Positions 29,104 to 36,931 of a DNA stretch of 64,000 nt are shown here, in pieces. The position numbers were made by a program, and so were the translations under genes. The notes under the pieces were generated by a model. It saw nothing but the letters and a program-made list of their open reading frames with translations. It did not search any database and was not told the DNA's origin. Source of the stretch: Deltaproteobacteria bacterium (lineage in GTDB: Bacteria; Myxococcota_A; UBA796; CAJQPC01); assembly GCA_016717595.1 (NCBI GenBank), contig JADKFE010000012.1, positions 55,316 through 119,315 of the forward strand, read 5' to 3'. The stretch's first letter is position 1; every line of letters starts with the position of its first letter.

Positions 29104-30534
29104 TTACCCGCCCTCTGGCCCCGTCACCCGGAAGCGGTAGTCCACGCGGCCCGCGCCCACAAAGAGCGGCTCCAGATCGGGGTCACAGAAGGCGGCGAGC
29201 AGGCGGCGACGGTCGTACACGCAGGCCTCGCCAAGATGGGAGAGCGCCGTCGCGCGGTCGCCTCGGTGGGCGAAGGCCACGGCCATGAGGTGGTGGGCGC
29301 GGGCGGGCTCGGGGCCCAGGCGGCTGCGGGCGTGGGCGACCAGCTCATCCCAGAGCGAAGGGTCTTGCCCCGTCGCCGCGAACCGGGTGAGCACGAGCAC
29401 CCCATATCGTTCGGCGAGGGCGGGCTGGCTGGGCTCGGCGAGCTCAAGGCAACGCCGGGCCCAGGTGAGCTGGCTCAGGTCGCCGGTCAAGGCGGCGAGG
29501 TTGCCCAAGGCGACGGCGAGGCGGATGGCGTCCGTGGGCCGCGTGGTGGAGGCGTCGAGGCGCAGGAGGCGGTCCTCAAGGCTCCTGAGGAGCGGCTCAA
29601 AGCTGGGATCGCCCTCATCGCGTAAGGTCCACGCGTAGCGCAGCCCGGCGTCGAGGAGGTCGATCTGCAGGCGCAGCGGCAGGGGCTCAAGCGCCTGGGT
29701 CTCGATGGCCGAGGCCACACGCCACACACGCTCGGCGAGGGGGTGTGGGCCGAAGGCGCCGAGCTTTTGTACACACACGCCGAGCACCGGGCCGAGCACG
29801 TCGAGATCGTTCGGGACACGATCGTGGATGATCCCCAATGCGGCCACGGCGGCGCTGGTGGGGCTGTCTTGGGTGGCCAAGGAGCCCCAGAAGAAGGACT
29901 GCGCGGCCTCGGGGTTGGTGTCCCACAGCTCACCGAAGCCCTCCCACGCGAGGTCGTGCTCGGCCTCTAAGGCGACTCGGCGGGCGCGAGAGGCGGCCTC
30001 GGGGTGGACGAGGCCCAAGGCGCGCACGAGGCGCTCTCCGAGGAGCGCGGGGGCCTCGTCGGGGGAAGCGCCGACACGAATCGGCGAGGCCGCCATCAGC
30101 GGGGCGAGGGCCTCTCGCTCGGCCTCGATGTCGATGGCCAGGACCGCGTCGCCGACGCCCAACAGCGCGCCGAGGCCCCGCTCGTCCCCGGCGAGGGCGA
30201 GCACCAGCTCGGGCGGACCCGGCGCCAGAGGGCGGCCCAAGGCGTGACGCAGCCGCGCGCCGTGGTCCTCGCCGGGCGGAAGACCTGTGGCCGGGCCTAA
30301 CGCGGGGCTCAGGGTCAACACGCCGCGCTGGGCGTGGGTGGCCTCAGCGCCCCAGAGGCGGCGCTCCTCATCGGGCGGTCGTGGCGGCGCGGCGTTGCTC
30401 AGGGCGGCGGACGGCGCGTCCACGAGGCGCACGCGCCAGCCGTCTTCAGCCAAGACGCGGCCAAGCTTGAGGGTGAGTGCTGCGGCGGCGCTCAAGGCGC
30501 TGCGCGTGATCACGACGACGATCTTGGTGTTCAT
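29104..30534 (-). CDS. Unknown protein, helical-repeat C-terminal half
   Basis: A 476-residue protein I do not recognise. The first 45 residues (TKIVVVITRSALSAAAALTL, then GRVLAEDGWRVRLVDAPS) look like the first beta-alpha-beta of a MinD/ParA-type Rossmann fold, but no Walker A GKGG motif is present. Residues about 170-460 are Ala/Leu-rich helices compatible with TPR-like repeats (AIRLAVALGNLAALTGDLSQ, AHHLMAVAFAHRGDRATALS). There is no signal peptide. It is divergent from the ArsC/YffB gene across a 209-base gap that holds a striking inverted repeat. Confidence 0.6.
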   Translation of the reverse strand: MNTKIVVVITRSALSAAAALTLKLGRVLAEDGWRVRLVDAPSAALSNAAPPRPPDEERRLWGAEATHAQRGVLTLSPALGPATGLPPGEDHGARLRHALGRPLAPGPPELVLALAGDERGLGALLGVGDAVLAIDIEAEREALAPLMAASPIRVGASPDEAPALLGERLVRALGLVHPEAASRARRVALEAEHDLAWEGFGELWDTNPEAAQSFFWGSLATQDSPTSAAVAALGIIHDRVPNDLDVLGPVLGVCVQKLGAFGPHPLAERVWRVASAIETQALEPLPLRLQIDLLDAGLRYAWTLRDEGDPSFEPLLRSLEDRLLRLDASTTRPTDAIRLAVALGNLAALTGDLSQLTWARRCLELAEPSQPALAERYGVLVLTRFAATGQDPSLWDELVAHARSRLGPEPARAHHLMAVAFAHRGDRATALSHLGEACVYDRRRLLAAFCDPDLEPLFVGAGRVDYRFRVTGPEGG

Positions 30535-30621
30535 CGGGTGGACGCTCCTCCTCTGAGCCTATGGCGCCCTACGCCGGGGGTACATAGCGCAACCGCCAAA
30601 TTCGACTGGCCAACGGTCGAT

Positions 30622-30663
30622 TCTGGCGTCGGCGCTATAAAACCGCTACGCGCCGACGCCAGA
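30622..30663. repeat. Perfect 14-bp inverted repeat in a divergent promoter region
   Basis: TCTGGCGTCGGCGC (30622-30635) and its exact complement (30650-30663) flank a 14-base AT-richer centre TATAAAACCGCTAC. It lies between two divergent genes, 88 bases before the minus-strand start and 81 before the plus-strand start, so it is not at a transcript end. An operator, an mRNA leader hairpin or a remnant mobile-element end are possible. Confidence 0.75.
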
Positions 30664-30743
30664 TTTGATCCCACCGGGGCCGTCAGGAAGCAAAACGCCA
30701 AGGATCACGATCGGGTTATGGGGCCGAAAACGTCGGAGCGAGC

Positions 30744-31103
30744 ATGTCCCTCACCGTCTACGGCATCCCCACCTGCGACAGCGTACGAAACGCCCGGACC
30801 CACCTTGATCTCGCCGGGATTGAGTACACCTTTGTCGATCTTCGCGCGAACCCGCCGAGCCGGGCGCAGATCGAGGCTTGGATCTCCACCCTCGGCGCGC
30901 TGCGGCTGCGCAACACCTCAGGCCGCGCCTTCCGCCAGCTCGGCCCCGAGAAGACGAGCTTCACCGACGCCCAGTGGGCTGAGGCCTACGCCAACGACCC
31001 GATGTTGCTCAAGCGGCCGATCATCGAGCAGGACGGCGCGCCGCTCATGGTCGGCTTTAAGGATCCCGAGGCCGGCCTCGCCCTCATCCGCGCCAAAGGC
31101 TGA
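30744..31103 (+). CDS. ArsC/Spx-family thioredoxin-fold protein (YffB-like)
   Basis: A 119-residue protein with the pattern MSLTVYGIPTCDSVRNAR. A single Cys11 occupies the active-site loop and LLKRPIIEQDGAPLMVGF matches the C-terminal IKRP-x-GF block of YffB. It is more like YffB than true arsenate reductase. The cellular role of YffB proteins is unclear, a thiol or glutathione-linked reductase being usual speculation. A start at ATG 30744 matches the family N-terminus. Confidence 0.88.
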   Translation: MSLTVYGIPTCDSVRNARTHLDLAGIEYTFVDLRANPPSRAQIEAWISTLGALRLRNTSGRAFRQLGPEKTSFTDAQWAEAYANDPMLLKRPIIEQDGAPLMVGFKDPEAGLALIRAKG

Positions 31104-31114
31104 GCGGGTCGGCC

Positions 31115-33208
31115 CTAAACGCTCAGGCCGCAGCGACGCAAGAGGGCGTCGGGGTCGGGGTCGCGGCCCATAAAGTCGCGGAAGAGCTGCTCCGGCGGCG
31201 CGCTGTTGCCCCGGGAGAGCACACGCTCCAGGTACTCCCGGCCCACGACGGGGCTGAGCACCCCTTCATCCCGAAACCGGGTGAAGGCGTCGGCGTCGAG
31301 CACCTCGGCCCACTTGTAGCTGTAGTAGCCCGACGCGTAGCCCGTGGGGTGGGCGAAGAGGTGGGTGAAGCGGCGCACGATGAACCCGGCGTCGGTCTGG
31401 GTGGGCACCCGCCAGCCGTCCAGGAGCTCCCGCAGGCGCAGGTCGAGCTCCTCAGGCGCCCAGTCACGACCGCCCAGGTGCAGCTCCAGGTCGAGCTTGC
31501 CGTGGGCGAGCTGGGCCATGAAGTTGATGCCCGCCTGGAAGTTGTGGGCGGCGACCAGGCGGTCAAAGAGCGGCTGGGGCAAGGGCTCGCCGGTCTCGTG
31601 GTGCCGGGCGATGAGGTCCAGGCTAGCGCGCTGCCAGCACCAGTTCTCCATGATCTGCGAGGGCAGCTCGACGAAGTCCCAGGCGACGTTCGCCCCGGAG
31701 AAGCTGCGCACCTCGACGTCGCTCGTGAGGTGGTGGAGCAGGTGACCGAGCTCGTGGGCCACGGTCTCGACCTCGCGGTGGGTGAGCAGCGCCGGGCCGC
31801 CGTCCGTCGGGGCCGTGAGGTTCCCGGCGATGAGGCCGACGTGGGGCCCACGCTGTCCCGGCGAGGCGGCCTCAGCGGTGTACAGGCTGGCCATCCACGC
31901 GCCGCCTTGTTTGCTCTCCCGGGGGTGCCAGTCGGTGTAGAACGCGCCGAGCAGACGCCCGCCCTGGTCGTGCAGCTCAAAGTAACGAACCTCGGGGTGC
32001 CAGGTCTCGATGGCGCCGGGCACCTGGGGCCCGCCCGCCCGCGGGCAGCAGGTCTCCCGAGGGGTCACGGTCAGGCCAAACAGGCGCTCCACGAGGGCGA
32101 AGAGGCCGTTGAGCACACCGTCGAGGGGGAAATACGGGCGCAGGGCCTCCTCGTCGAGCTCATACCGGGCCTGACGCAGCCGCTCTGAGTAGTAGGTGAC
32201 GTCCCAGGGCTCGAGGGCTACGCCGGGCTGGTTGAGCAGCTCGGCCTTAAACGCGGCCAGCTCGGCGACATCGGCGTCAAACGCGCCCTTCACCCGCTCG
32301 TGCAGGCGGTTGATGAAGCCCAAGGCCACCTCCCCCCGACGGGCCATGCGGCGGTTGAGGATGTGGTCGGGGAAGTGCGCCGCGCCCAGGAGCGTCGCCT
32401 TCTCGTGACGTAGGCGGAGGATCTGCCCGATCAGCGGCGTGTTGTCGTGGGGCGCGACGCCGCCCACGGCGCCCATGGCCTCCCAGAGCGTGCGGCGCAG
32501 CGGCTCGTCGGCGGAGAACTTCATCACCGGCAGGTACGACGGCATGTGCAGGGTGAAGCGCCACACCGGCTGCGTCGGGGTGCCGAGGCCCTTCGCCCGA
32601 GCCAAGGCCAAGGCGGCGGCGCGGGCGCTCTCGGGCAGGCCGTCGAGGCGGGCGGGGTCGTCGATGAGCAGCTCAACCTGGTTCATCGCGTCGAGCACGT
32701 TCTCGGAGAAGGTCTGGGTGATCGACGCCAGCTCGCCCTCCAGGGCCTCCAGGCGGCGTTTGCCCTCGTCGGGGAGATCCGCGCCGGACTCGCGGAAGTC
32801 GGCGAGGGTCTCGTCCATGAACCGCCGCCGCACCCCCGTGAGGGCCTGGCCCTCAGGGCTCTCCGCGACCCAGCGCAGGGCCTCCCACAGCCTCGCGTCC
32901 AGGCGCACCCGGGCGTAAAAGCCGCTCACCAAGGGCAGCGCCTCGCGGATCGCGTCGCGCAGCGCCGGGGAGTTGTCGACGCCGTCGAGGTGGTTGATGA
33001 GGTTCCAGGCGAAGTCCAGCGGCTCCGTCGCCCGCTCAAACGCCATGAGCACCGACTCCACGCCGCGGGCCGCAGGCGGGAGCGCCGCGATCTCCGCGAG
33101 GGCCTTCTCTCCGAGGCGCACACCCTCTTGAACCGCCTCAAGCACCCGATCGGAGGTCAACCTTGACCAGGGGATAAGGACCGTCGGCGTCAGGAACGGG
33201 TTCTGCAT
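31115..33208 (-). CDS. M3-family oligopeptidase (oligopeptidase A-like)
   Basis: Cytoplasmic zinc endopeptidase of 697 residues that cuts short peptides, including signal-peptide fragments. The start MQNPFLTPTVL at ATG 33208 matches the family N-terminus. Zinc motif HELGH lies near residue 485 in EVETVAHELGHLLHHL, with the third ligand Glu downstream in WDFVELPSQIMENW. The C-terminal YASGYYSYKWAEVLDADAF is a strong M3 signature. Length is close to the 680 of E. coli PrlC. Confidence 0.95.
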   Translation of the reverse strand: MQNPFLTPTVLIPWSRLTSDRVLEAVQEGVRLGEKALAEIAALPPAARGVESVLMAFERATEPLDFAWNLINHLDGVDNSPALRDAIREALPLVSGFYARVRLDARLWEALRWVAESPEGQALTGVRRRFMDETLADFRESGADLPDEGKRRLEALEGELASITQTFSENVLDAMNQVELLIDDPARLDGLPESARAAALALARAKGLGTPTQPVWRFTLHMPSYLPVMKFSADEPLRRTLWEAMGAVGGVAPHDNTPLIGQILRLRHEKATLLGAAHFPDHILNRRMARRGEVALGFINRLHERVKGAFDADVAELAAFKAELLNQPGVALEPWDVTYYSERLRQARYELDEEALRPYFPLDGVLNGLFALVERLFGLTVTPRETCCPRAGGPQVPGAIETWHPEVRYFELHDQGGRLLGAFYTDWHPRESKQGGAWMASLYTAEAASPGQRGPHVGLIAGNLTAPTDGGPALLTHREVETVAHELGHLLHHLTSDVEVRSFSGANVAWDFVELPSQIMENWCWQRASLDLIARHHETGEPLPQPLFDRLVAAHNFQAGINFMAQLAHGKLDLELHLGGRDWAPEELDLRLRELLDGWRVPTQTDAGFIVRRFTHLFAHPTGYASGYYSYKWAEVLDADAFTRFRDEGVLSPVVGREYLERVLSRGNSAPPEQLFRDFMGRDPDPDALLRRCGLSV

Positions 33209-33295
33209 CAAGCCCCCCACGCGGGAGTGAAGTTTTCATTTAGGGTAGCACCATCGGCGCGCAGATGGTCAGCGATCGTCGCGACCAGCACGCGC

Positions 33296-34168
33296 TCACC
33301 AGACAAAACCGGCGCTCGCGACGGCGATCATCTGCGCCCAATGAATCAAGAACAGCGGCCAGAAGCTCCTCGCTCGTAAGCAGAACCAGCCCGCGAGCAG
33401 CCCGCCGAACAGGCTGAGCACGCTCTCGACCTGGGGCCGATCGAAGTGCAGGAGCGCGAAGGGGATCGCCTGGGCCCAGATCGCCAAGACCGGGTCGCGC
33501 CGGGCGAGGCCATGGAGCATAAACCCACGAAACAGCAGCTCCCAGCCCAAGAAGTCAACGCCGATGCCCAACATCTGCTCGGCGAGGGCGGCGACGGAGC
33601 CGCGCGCGGCCTTGTGGGTGGGGTAAAACTCGGCGAGGCTTGGGGTGTTGGCGACCAAGGCCACGGCGGAGGGCACGATCAGCGCGATGGCGGCCCCGGC
33701 ACGCGGCGCCCAGAAGCGCCAGTCGCCGAGGCCGAGCCCCCACGCCGAGACGAGGCCCAGGCGCCGCAGGGCGAAGGCCCCAAGCGCGACGCCGACCAGC
33801 GCGGCCGCACCCCAGCTCGTCGGGTTCTCGCGGATGAGGGGCGGATCTAGGAGTCGAGCGAGCAGGCACGCGGCGATGAGCGCGGCGCCGAGCCCCGCGA
33901 CGAGGCGCTCTCGGCGGGCGACGATCGCCTCGTAGAGCGCGGCCGCCGTGAGCGGAAACGCGCCATGCACCACGGCGCGCCAAGCGCCATACACGAGAGG
34001 CTCCGCGCGGATGCCCTGCTCTTCGCCAAAGAAGAAGGCGAAGAACGACACGAGGCCGACAAAACCGACGAAGCCCGCCGACGCCGGGCGCGGCGAGGCC
34101 CCTGGCAGGGCGCCCAGGAGCTTCGTGAGGAGCGGCAGAGCGCGGTCGGTGAGGCTCACCCCGCCCAC
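33296..34168 (-). CDS. CPBP-family intramembrane protease
   Basis: A 290-residue polytopic membrane protein of the CAAX-protease/bacteriocin-processing (Abi) family with about eight hydrophobic segments. Motif 1 reads GWELLFRGFML near residue 210. Motif 2 is PFALLHF, with His, and a late LIHWAQM holds motif 3. The first Glu of the usual EExxxR is replaced by Trp, so the catalytic Glu would be the second one. The GTG starts at 34168 and 34159 cannot be separated. It lies 87 bases upstream of the oligopeptidase on the same strand. Confidence 0.82.
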   Translation of the reverse strand: MGGVSLTDRALPLLTKLLGALPGASPRPASAGFVGFVGLVSFFAFFFGEEQGIRAEPLVYGAWRAVVHGAFPLTAAALYEAIVARRERLVAGLGAALIAACLLARLLDPPLIRENPTSWGAAALVGVALGAFALRRLGLVSAWGLGLGDWRFWAPRAGAAIALIVPSAVALVANTPSLAEFYPTHKAARGSVAALAEQMLGIGVDFLGWELLFRGFMLHGLARRDPVLAIWAQAIPFALLHFDRPQVESVLSLFGGLLAGWFCLRARSFWPLFLIHWAQMIAVASAGFVW

Positions 34169-34248
34169 TTACTCTGACCTGCGCGCCCTTGTCGAAATCT
34201 TGTCATCCAAGCGCAGAGGCCCCGGCGCAGATCCTGTATTGTGGACCT

Positions 34249-35001
34249 ATGACACCGACCCCAAGCTCAACACAGCCCGCCTATCCCGAGCTCCGCGGCG
34301 TCGTCTCACGGCGTCCCCTCCTGCTGGGGCTCTCCACGTTGGGCCTGCTGACGGCCTGTGGCCCCGCCGTGGTCGACATGCCCTTCGACGGCGACCAAGA
34401 CGGCCTGATGGACCTCGACGAGCAGGACCTCGGCACCGACGCCACCAACCCCGACACCGACGGCGACGGGTTCTTGGACGGCTGGGAGGTCAACCAAGGC
34501 GCAGACCCCCTCGACGCCGCCGTTCACCCCTACACCGGGATGTACGAGATCGACCCGACCTGCCGGGACACGGTGAAGCCCACGGGGAACGAGGTCGGCG
34601 ACGTCGCTGAAGACTTCGCGCTCCTCGACCAGTTCGGCGAAGAGGTGCACCTCATCGACTTCTGCCGCCGCACCATTCTGCTGGAGTATGGTGGCTTCAC
34701 CTGAAGCACTTGCATCGCAAACGCTCCCGGGTTGGAGCTCCTTCAGCAGCAGCACATGAACGGCGGTCTCCTCGTCATGCTCGTGATGAGCGGCGGCGAC
34801 TCCAACACCGCCAAGACCCTCGCCGATGAGAACGGCCTCACCTTCCCGGTGCTGACCGACCCCAACTACGAGGTCTTCAACCGGTGGAACCCGAGCTACA
34901 CCACGCCGAGCACGACCCTCTTACGCCCGGGCTTGGTGGTCGAAGAGATCGAGACGACGTGGTACCCCGAGCAGATCGAAGAGCTGCTCTACGGGGAGTG
35001 A
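34249..35001 (+). CDS. Probable selenocysteine-containing redoxin lipoprotein
   Basis: Reading through the in-frame TGA at 34702-34704 gives one 250-residue protein. Residues 24-41 (a twin-Arg SRRPLLLGLSTLGLLTAC) form a Tat-type lipoprotein signal. Residues 45-90 are a type-3 thrombospondin Ca-binding stretch (DGDQDGLMDLDEQDLGTD, DTDGDGFLDGWEV). From about 125 a thioredoxin/AhpC fold follows: DFALLDQFGEEVHLID, then LLEYGGFT-U152-STC155, then GLLVMLVMSGGDSN and FPVLTDPNYEVF. The stop falls exactly at the catalytic Cys position and makes a UxxC motif. A SECIS-like hairpin follows 19-34 bases after the UGA. Without Sec the protein would end before its fold is complete. No selA/selB/selC is in the window. 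Confidence 0.85.
34723..34738 (+). promoter_or_regulatory. Bacterial SECIS-like hairpin
   Basis: Five pairs, GCTCC (34723-34727) with GGAGC (34734-34738), and a six-base loop CGGGTT with G at its second position. The stem begins 19 bases after the UGA, within the spacing known for bacterial SECIS elements. It lies inside the coding frame, as bacterial SECIS do. Confidence 0.6.
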
Positions 35002-35023
35002 GCGGTGGTGGCCCGGATGGGCG

Positions 35024-35680
35024 TCAGGCCTTGAGCCCCGCGCCCACCGGACACCCCACCCCCGTGCCGCCGAGCCCGCAGTACCCGCCCGGGTTCTTGT
35101 GGAGGTACTGCTGGTGGTAGTCTTCAGCGTAATAAAACGCCGGGAGATCGAGGATCTCGGTGGTGATCACGCCCAGGCCCGCCTGGGCCAAGGCCCGCTG
35201 GTAGCTGTGGCGGCTGGCCTCGGCCTCGGCGCGCTGGGCGGGGTCGGCGAGGTAGAGGCCTGAGCGGTACTGGGTGCCGACGTCGTTTCCTTGGCGGAAG
35301 CCTTGGGTGGGGTCGTGGGACTCCCAGAACACCCGCAACAGCTCGGCCAGGGAGGTGACCGTGGGGTCAAACACCACCCGCACGACCTCGTTGTGCCCGG
35401 TGAGCCCGCTGCAGACCTCTTTGTAGGTGGGGTTGGGCGTGAGGCCGGCGGCGTAGCCCACCGCCGTGGTCAACACGCCGGGCTGGGTCCAGAAGCGGCG
35501 CTCGGCCCCCCAGAAGCAGCCCAAGCCGACGACCAGCTCGGCGCCGGGGGCGGCCTCCAAGGTGAGCGGGCGCCCCAGCACCGCGTGGTGGTCCTCAAAG
35601 GTGAAGCTCGGCGCGGCGCGACCCGGCAGGGCCTCGGCGGCGCTGGGCATCTTGGGCGCCCGAGAGAAGAAGCTGAACAT
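35024..35680 (-). CDS. msrA: Peptide methionine sulfoxide reductase A
   Basis: Reduces methionine-S-sulfoxide in proteins. It has 218 residues from ATG 35680 (MFSFFSRAPKMPSAAEALPGR, which matches the longer E. coli-type MsrA N-terminus). Catalytic GCFWGAE with Cys55, then TAVGYAAG, GHNEVVRVVFDP, SHDPTQGFRQGNDVGTQYRS. The C-terminal GYCGLGGTGVGC holds resolving cysteines. No signal peptide, so cytoplasmic. It follows a small exported protein gene by 4 bases and converges with the redoxin gene. Confidence 0.96.
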   Translation of the reverse strand: MFSFFSRAPKMPSAAEALPGRAAPSFTFEDHHAVLGRPLTLEAAPGAELVVGLGCFWGAERRFWTQPGVLTTAVGYAAGLTPNPTYKEVCSGLTGHNEVVRVVFDPTVTSLAELLRVFWESHDPTQGFRQGNDVGTQYRSGLYLADPAQRAEAEASRHSYQRALAQAGLGVITTEILDLPAFYYAEDYHQQYLHKNPGGYCGLGGTGVGCPVGAGLKA

Positions 35681-35684
35681 AGGC

Positions 35685-36302
35685 CTACTCCGAGTCCGAG
35701 TCGTCCGCGCGGGCGGCTTTGGCTTGGTTACACGCGCCTTGGCCGGTGACGCCAACGTCGAGCACCACGTCCGCTTGAATCGTGGTGTCTTCGTCCGGGC
35801 GGCGGCCGCTCACCTCCGTCGCGAGGGTCATCGCCTCGCTCACGGCGTAGGGCGTGAGATCGACATCGTAGAGGTCAAAGCTCACGGTGGCGACCCCCTC
35901 GGGGAAGTCGTCCGCCGAGGCGATGAGCGCGCGCTCTACCCCCGGGGCCTCGACGTAGAGCTCCATCGACTCAAGCCAGCTCATGTCGCCGCCTTGGGGG
36001 TCGGTCACGGTGAGCGCGAACTCGATCAGGCGCACGTCCTTGATGTCGCCGGGGCCGACGCCTTGGTTGGCGAGCTCGTCTTCAGCGGCGAGGTCCATGC
36101 TCACGAAGTCGCCGAAGCCCATGTCCCCGGCGAGCTGCTCAAGGATCGAGGCGCCGGGGACCACCGCCGAGGCGCCGGTCTCGACGTCGATGTGCGCCAA
36201 GGTGCCGTCGCAGGACGTCGCGGCGACGAGCCCGGCGAAGAGGCCAAGGTAGAGCCCACGACCGAGAACGGCGAGGCTAAAGGACGGGGCGGTGGGGCTC
36301 AT
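35685..36302 (-). CDS. Exported protein of unknown function
   Basis: A 205-residue protein with a signal segment (LGLFAGLVAATSC, possibly a lipobox) and an acidic, beta-rich mature part (DVRLIEFALTVTDPQGGDMS, ELYVEAPGVERALIASA). It has no recognised domain. The ATG at 36302 has a GGAG site eight bases upstream. It is co-directional with msrA and only 4 bases before it, so probably co-transcribed. Confidence 0.75.
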   Translation of the reverse strand: MSPTAPSFSLAVLGRGLYLGLFAGLVAATSCDGTLAHIDVETGASAVVPGASILEQLAGDMGFGDFVSMDLAAEDELANQGVGPGDIKDVRLIEFALTVTDPQGGDMSWLESMELYVEAPGVERALIASADDFPEGVATVSFDLYDVDLTPYAVSEAMTLATEVSGRRPDEDTTIQADVVLDVGVTGQGACNQAKAARADDSDSE

Positions 36303-36441
36303 CGGGACTCCAGAGTGCTGACGGTGATCAAGGTAGCCACCCAAGGGCCGGGGGTGAAGCCTTGGGCTTTACATCGGGCGAACGACCTCATAGGATGCCG
36401 GGCGTCCCCTCTGCGCCTGCGCGCAACGACGGAGCCTGCTC

Positions 36442-36822
36442 ATGGAGAAGCCCACCGAGGCGATCGTGCGCCTGTTTCACAGCTTGATCCCCGGCGATCC
36501 CGCCGTCGAGCGCCGCAGCATGTTCGGGATGCCCTGCGCCTTCGTCAACGGCCAGATGTTCTTGGGCACCTTTGAGGACAGCCTCGTCCTGCGGGTGGGG
36601 CCCACACGCGCCGCGGCCCTTCATGGCGAGGCCGGGCTCGCGGTGTTCTCTCCGCCCCGCGGCGGCGCTTGGAAGGAGTACCTCCAGGTGAGCCCAACGC
36701 TCCTCGGCGACAACTCGCGCCTCCCGGGCCTCGTCGATGAGGCCCTCACGTTCACCGCCGCCGCGCCCCCCAAGAAGAAGGCGGCGCCCCGGCGCGCTCC
36801 CAAGCAGGCCCCAAAGACGTAA
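36442..36822 (+). CDS. TfoX N-terminal-domain protein
   Basis: A 126-residue cytoplasmic protein with the TfoX-N pattern VERRSMFGMPCAFVNGQMFL, then LVLRVG and a late WKEYLQVSP. A Lys/Ala/Pro-rich basic tail (PKKKAAPRRAPKQAPKT) follows. TfoX-N proteins include competence regulators, but stand-alone copies like this are mostly uncharacterised. The basic tail might bind nucleic acid. Confidence 0.88.
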   Translation: MEKPTEAIVRLFHSLIPGDPAVERRSMFGMPCAFVNGQMFLGTFEDSLVLRVGPTRAAALHGEAGLAVFSPPRGGAWKEYLQVSPTLLGDNSRLPGLVDEALTFTAAAPPKKKAAPRRAPKQAPKT

Positions 36823-36865
36823 GCCTGAGTGGTCTTGACGCGGCAAGTCTTTGACGCGGTGGAAC

Positions 36866-36883
36866 CGCCCCCATCCGGGGGCG
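36866..36883 (+). terminator. Short GC hairpin after the TfoX-domain gene
   Basis: Seven pairs, CGCCCCC (36866-36872) with GGGGGCG (36877-36883), loop ATCC, 44 bases beyond the stop. The following ATTCCGGTTATTCT is only weakly T-rich. Just upstream TTGACGCGG occurs twice, 16 bases apart (36835 and 36851), and could be regulatory for the next gene. Confidence 0.4.
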
Positions 36884-36931
36884 ATTCCGGTTATTCTGAC
36901 CGGGACGTCTGCCCCCAACTCTGGAGCGCCC

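Noticed and set aside
29014..29625. Plus-strand frame with a strong GGAGGAG-type site before a GTG
   Set aside because: After about 30 codons it runs antisense through a conserved-looking minus-strand gene and its translation has no domain. The start-like sequence is probably chance.
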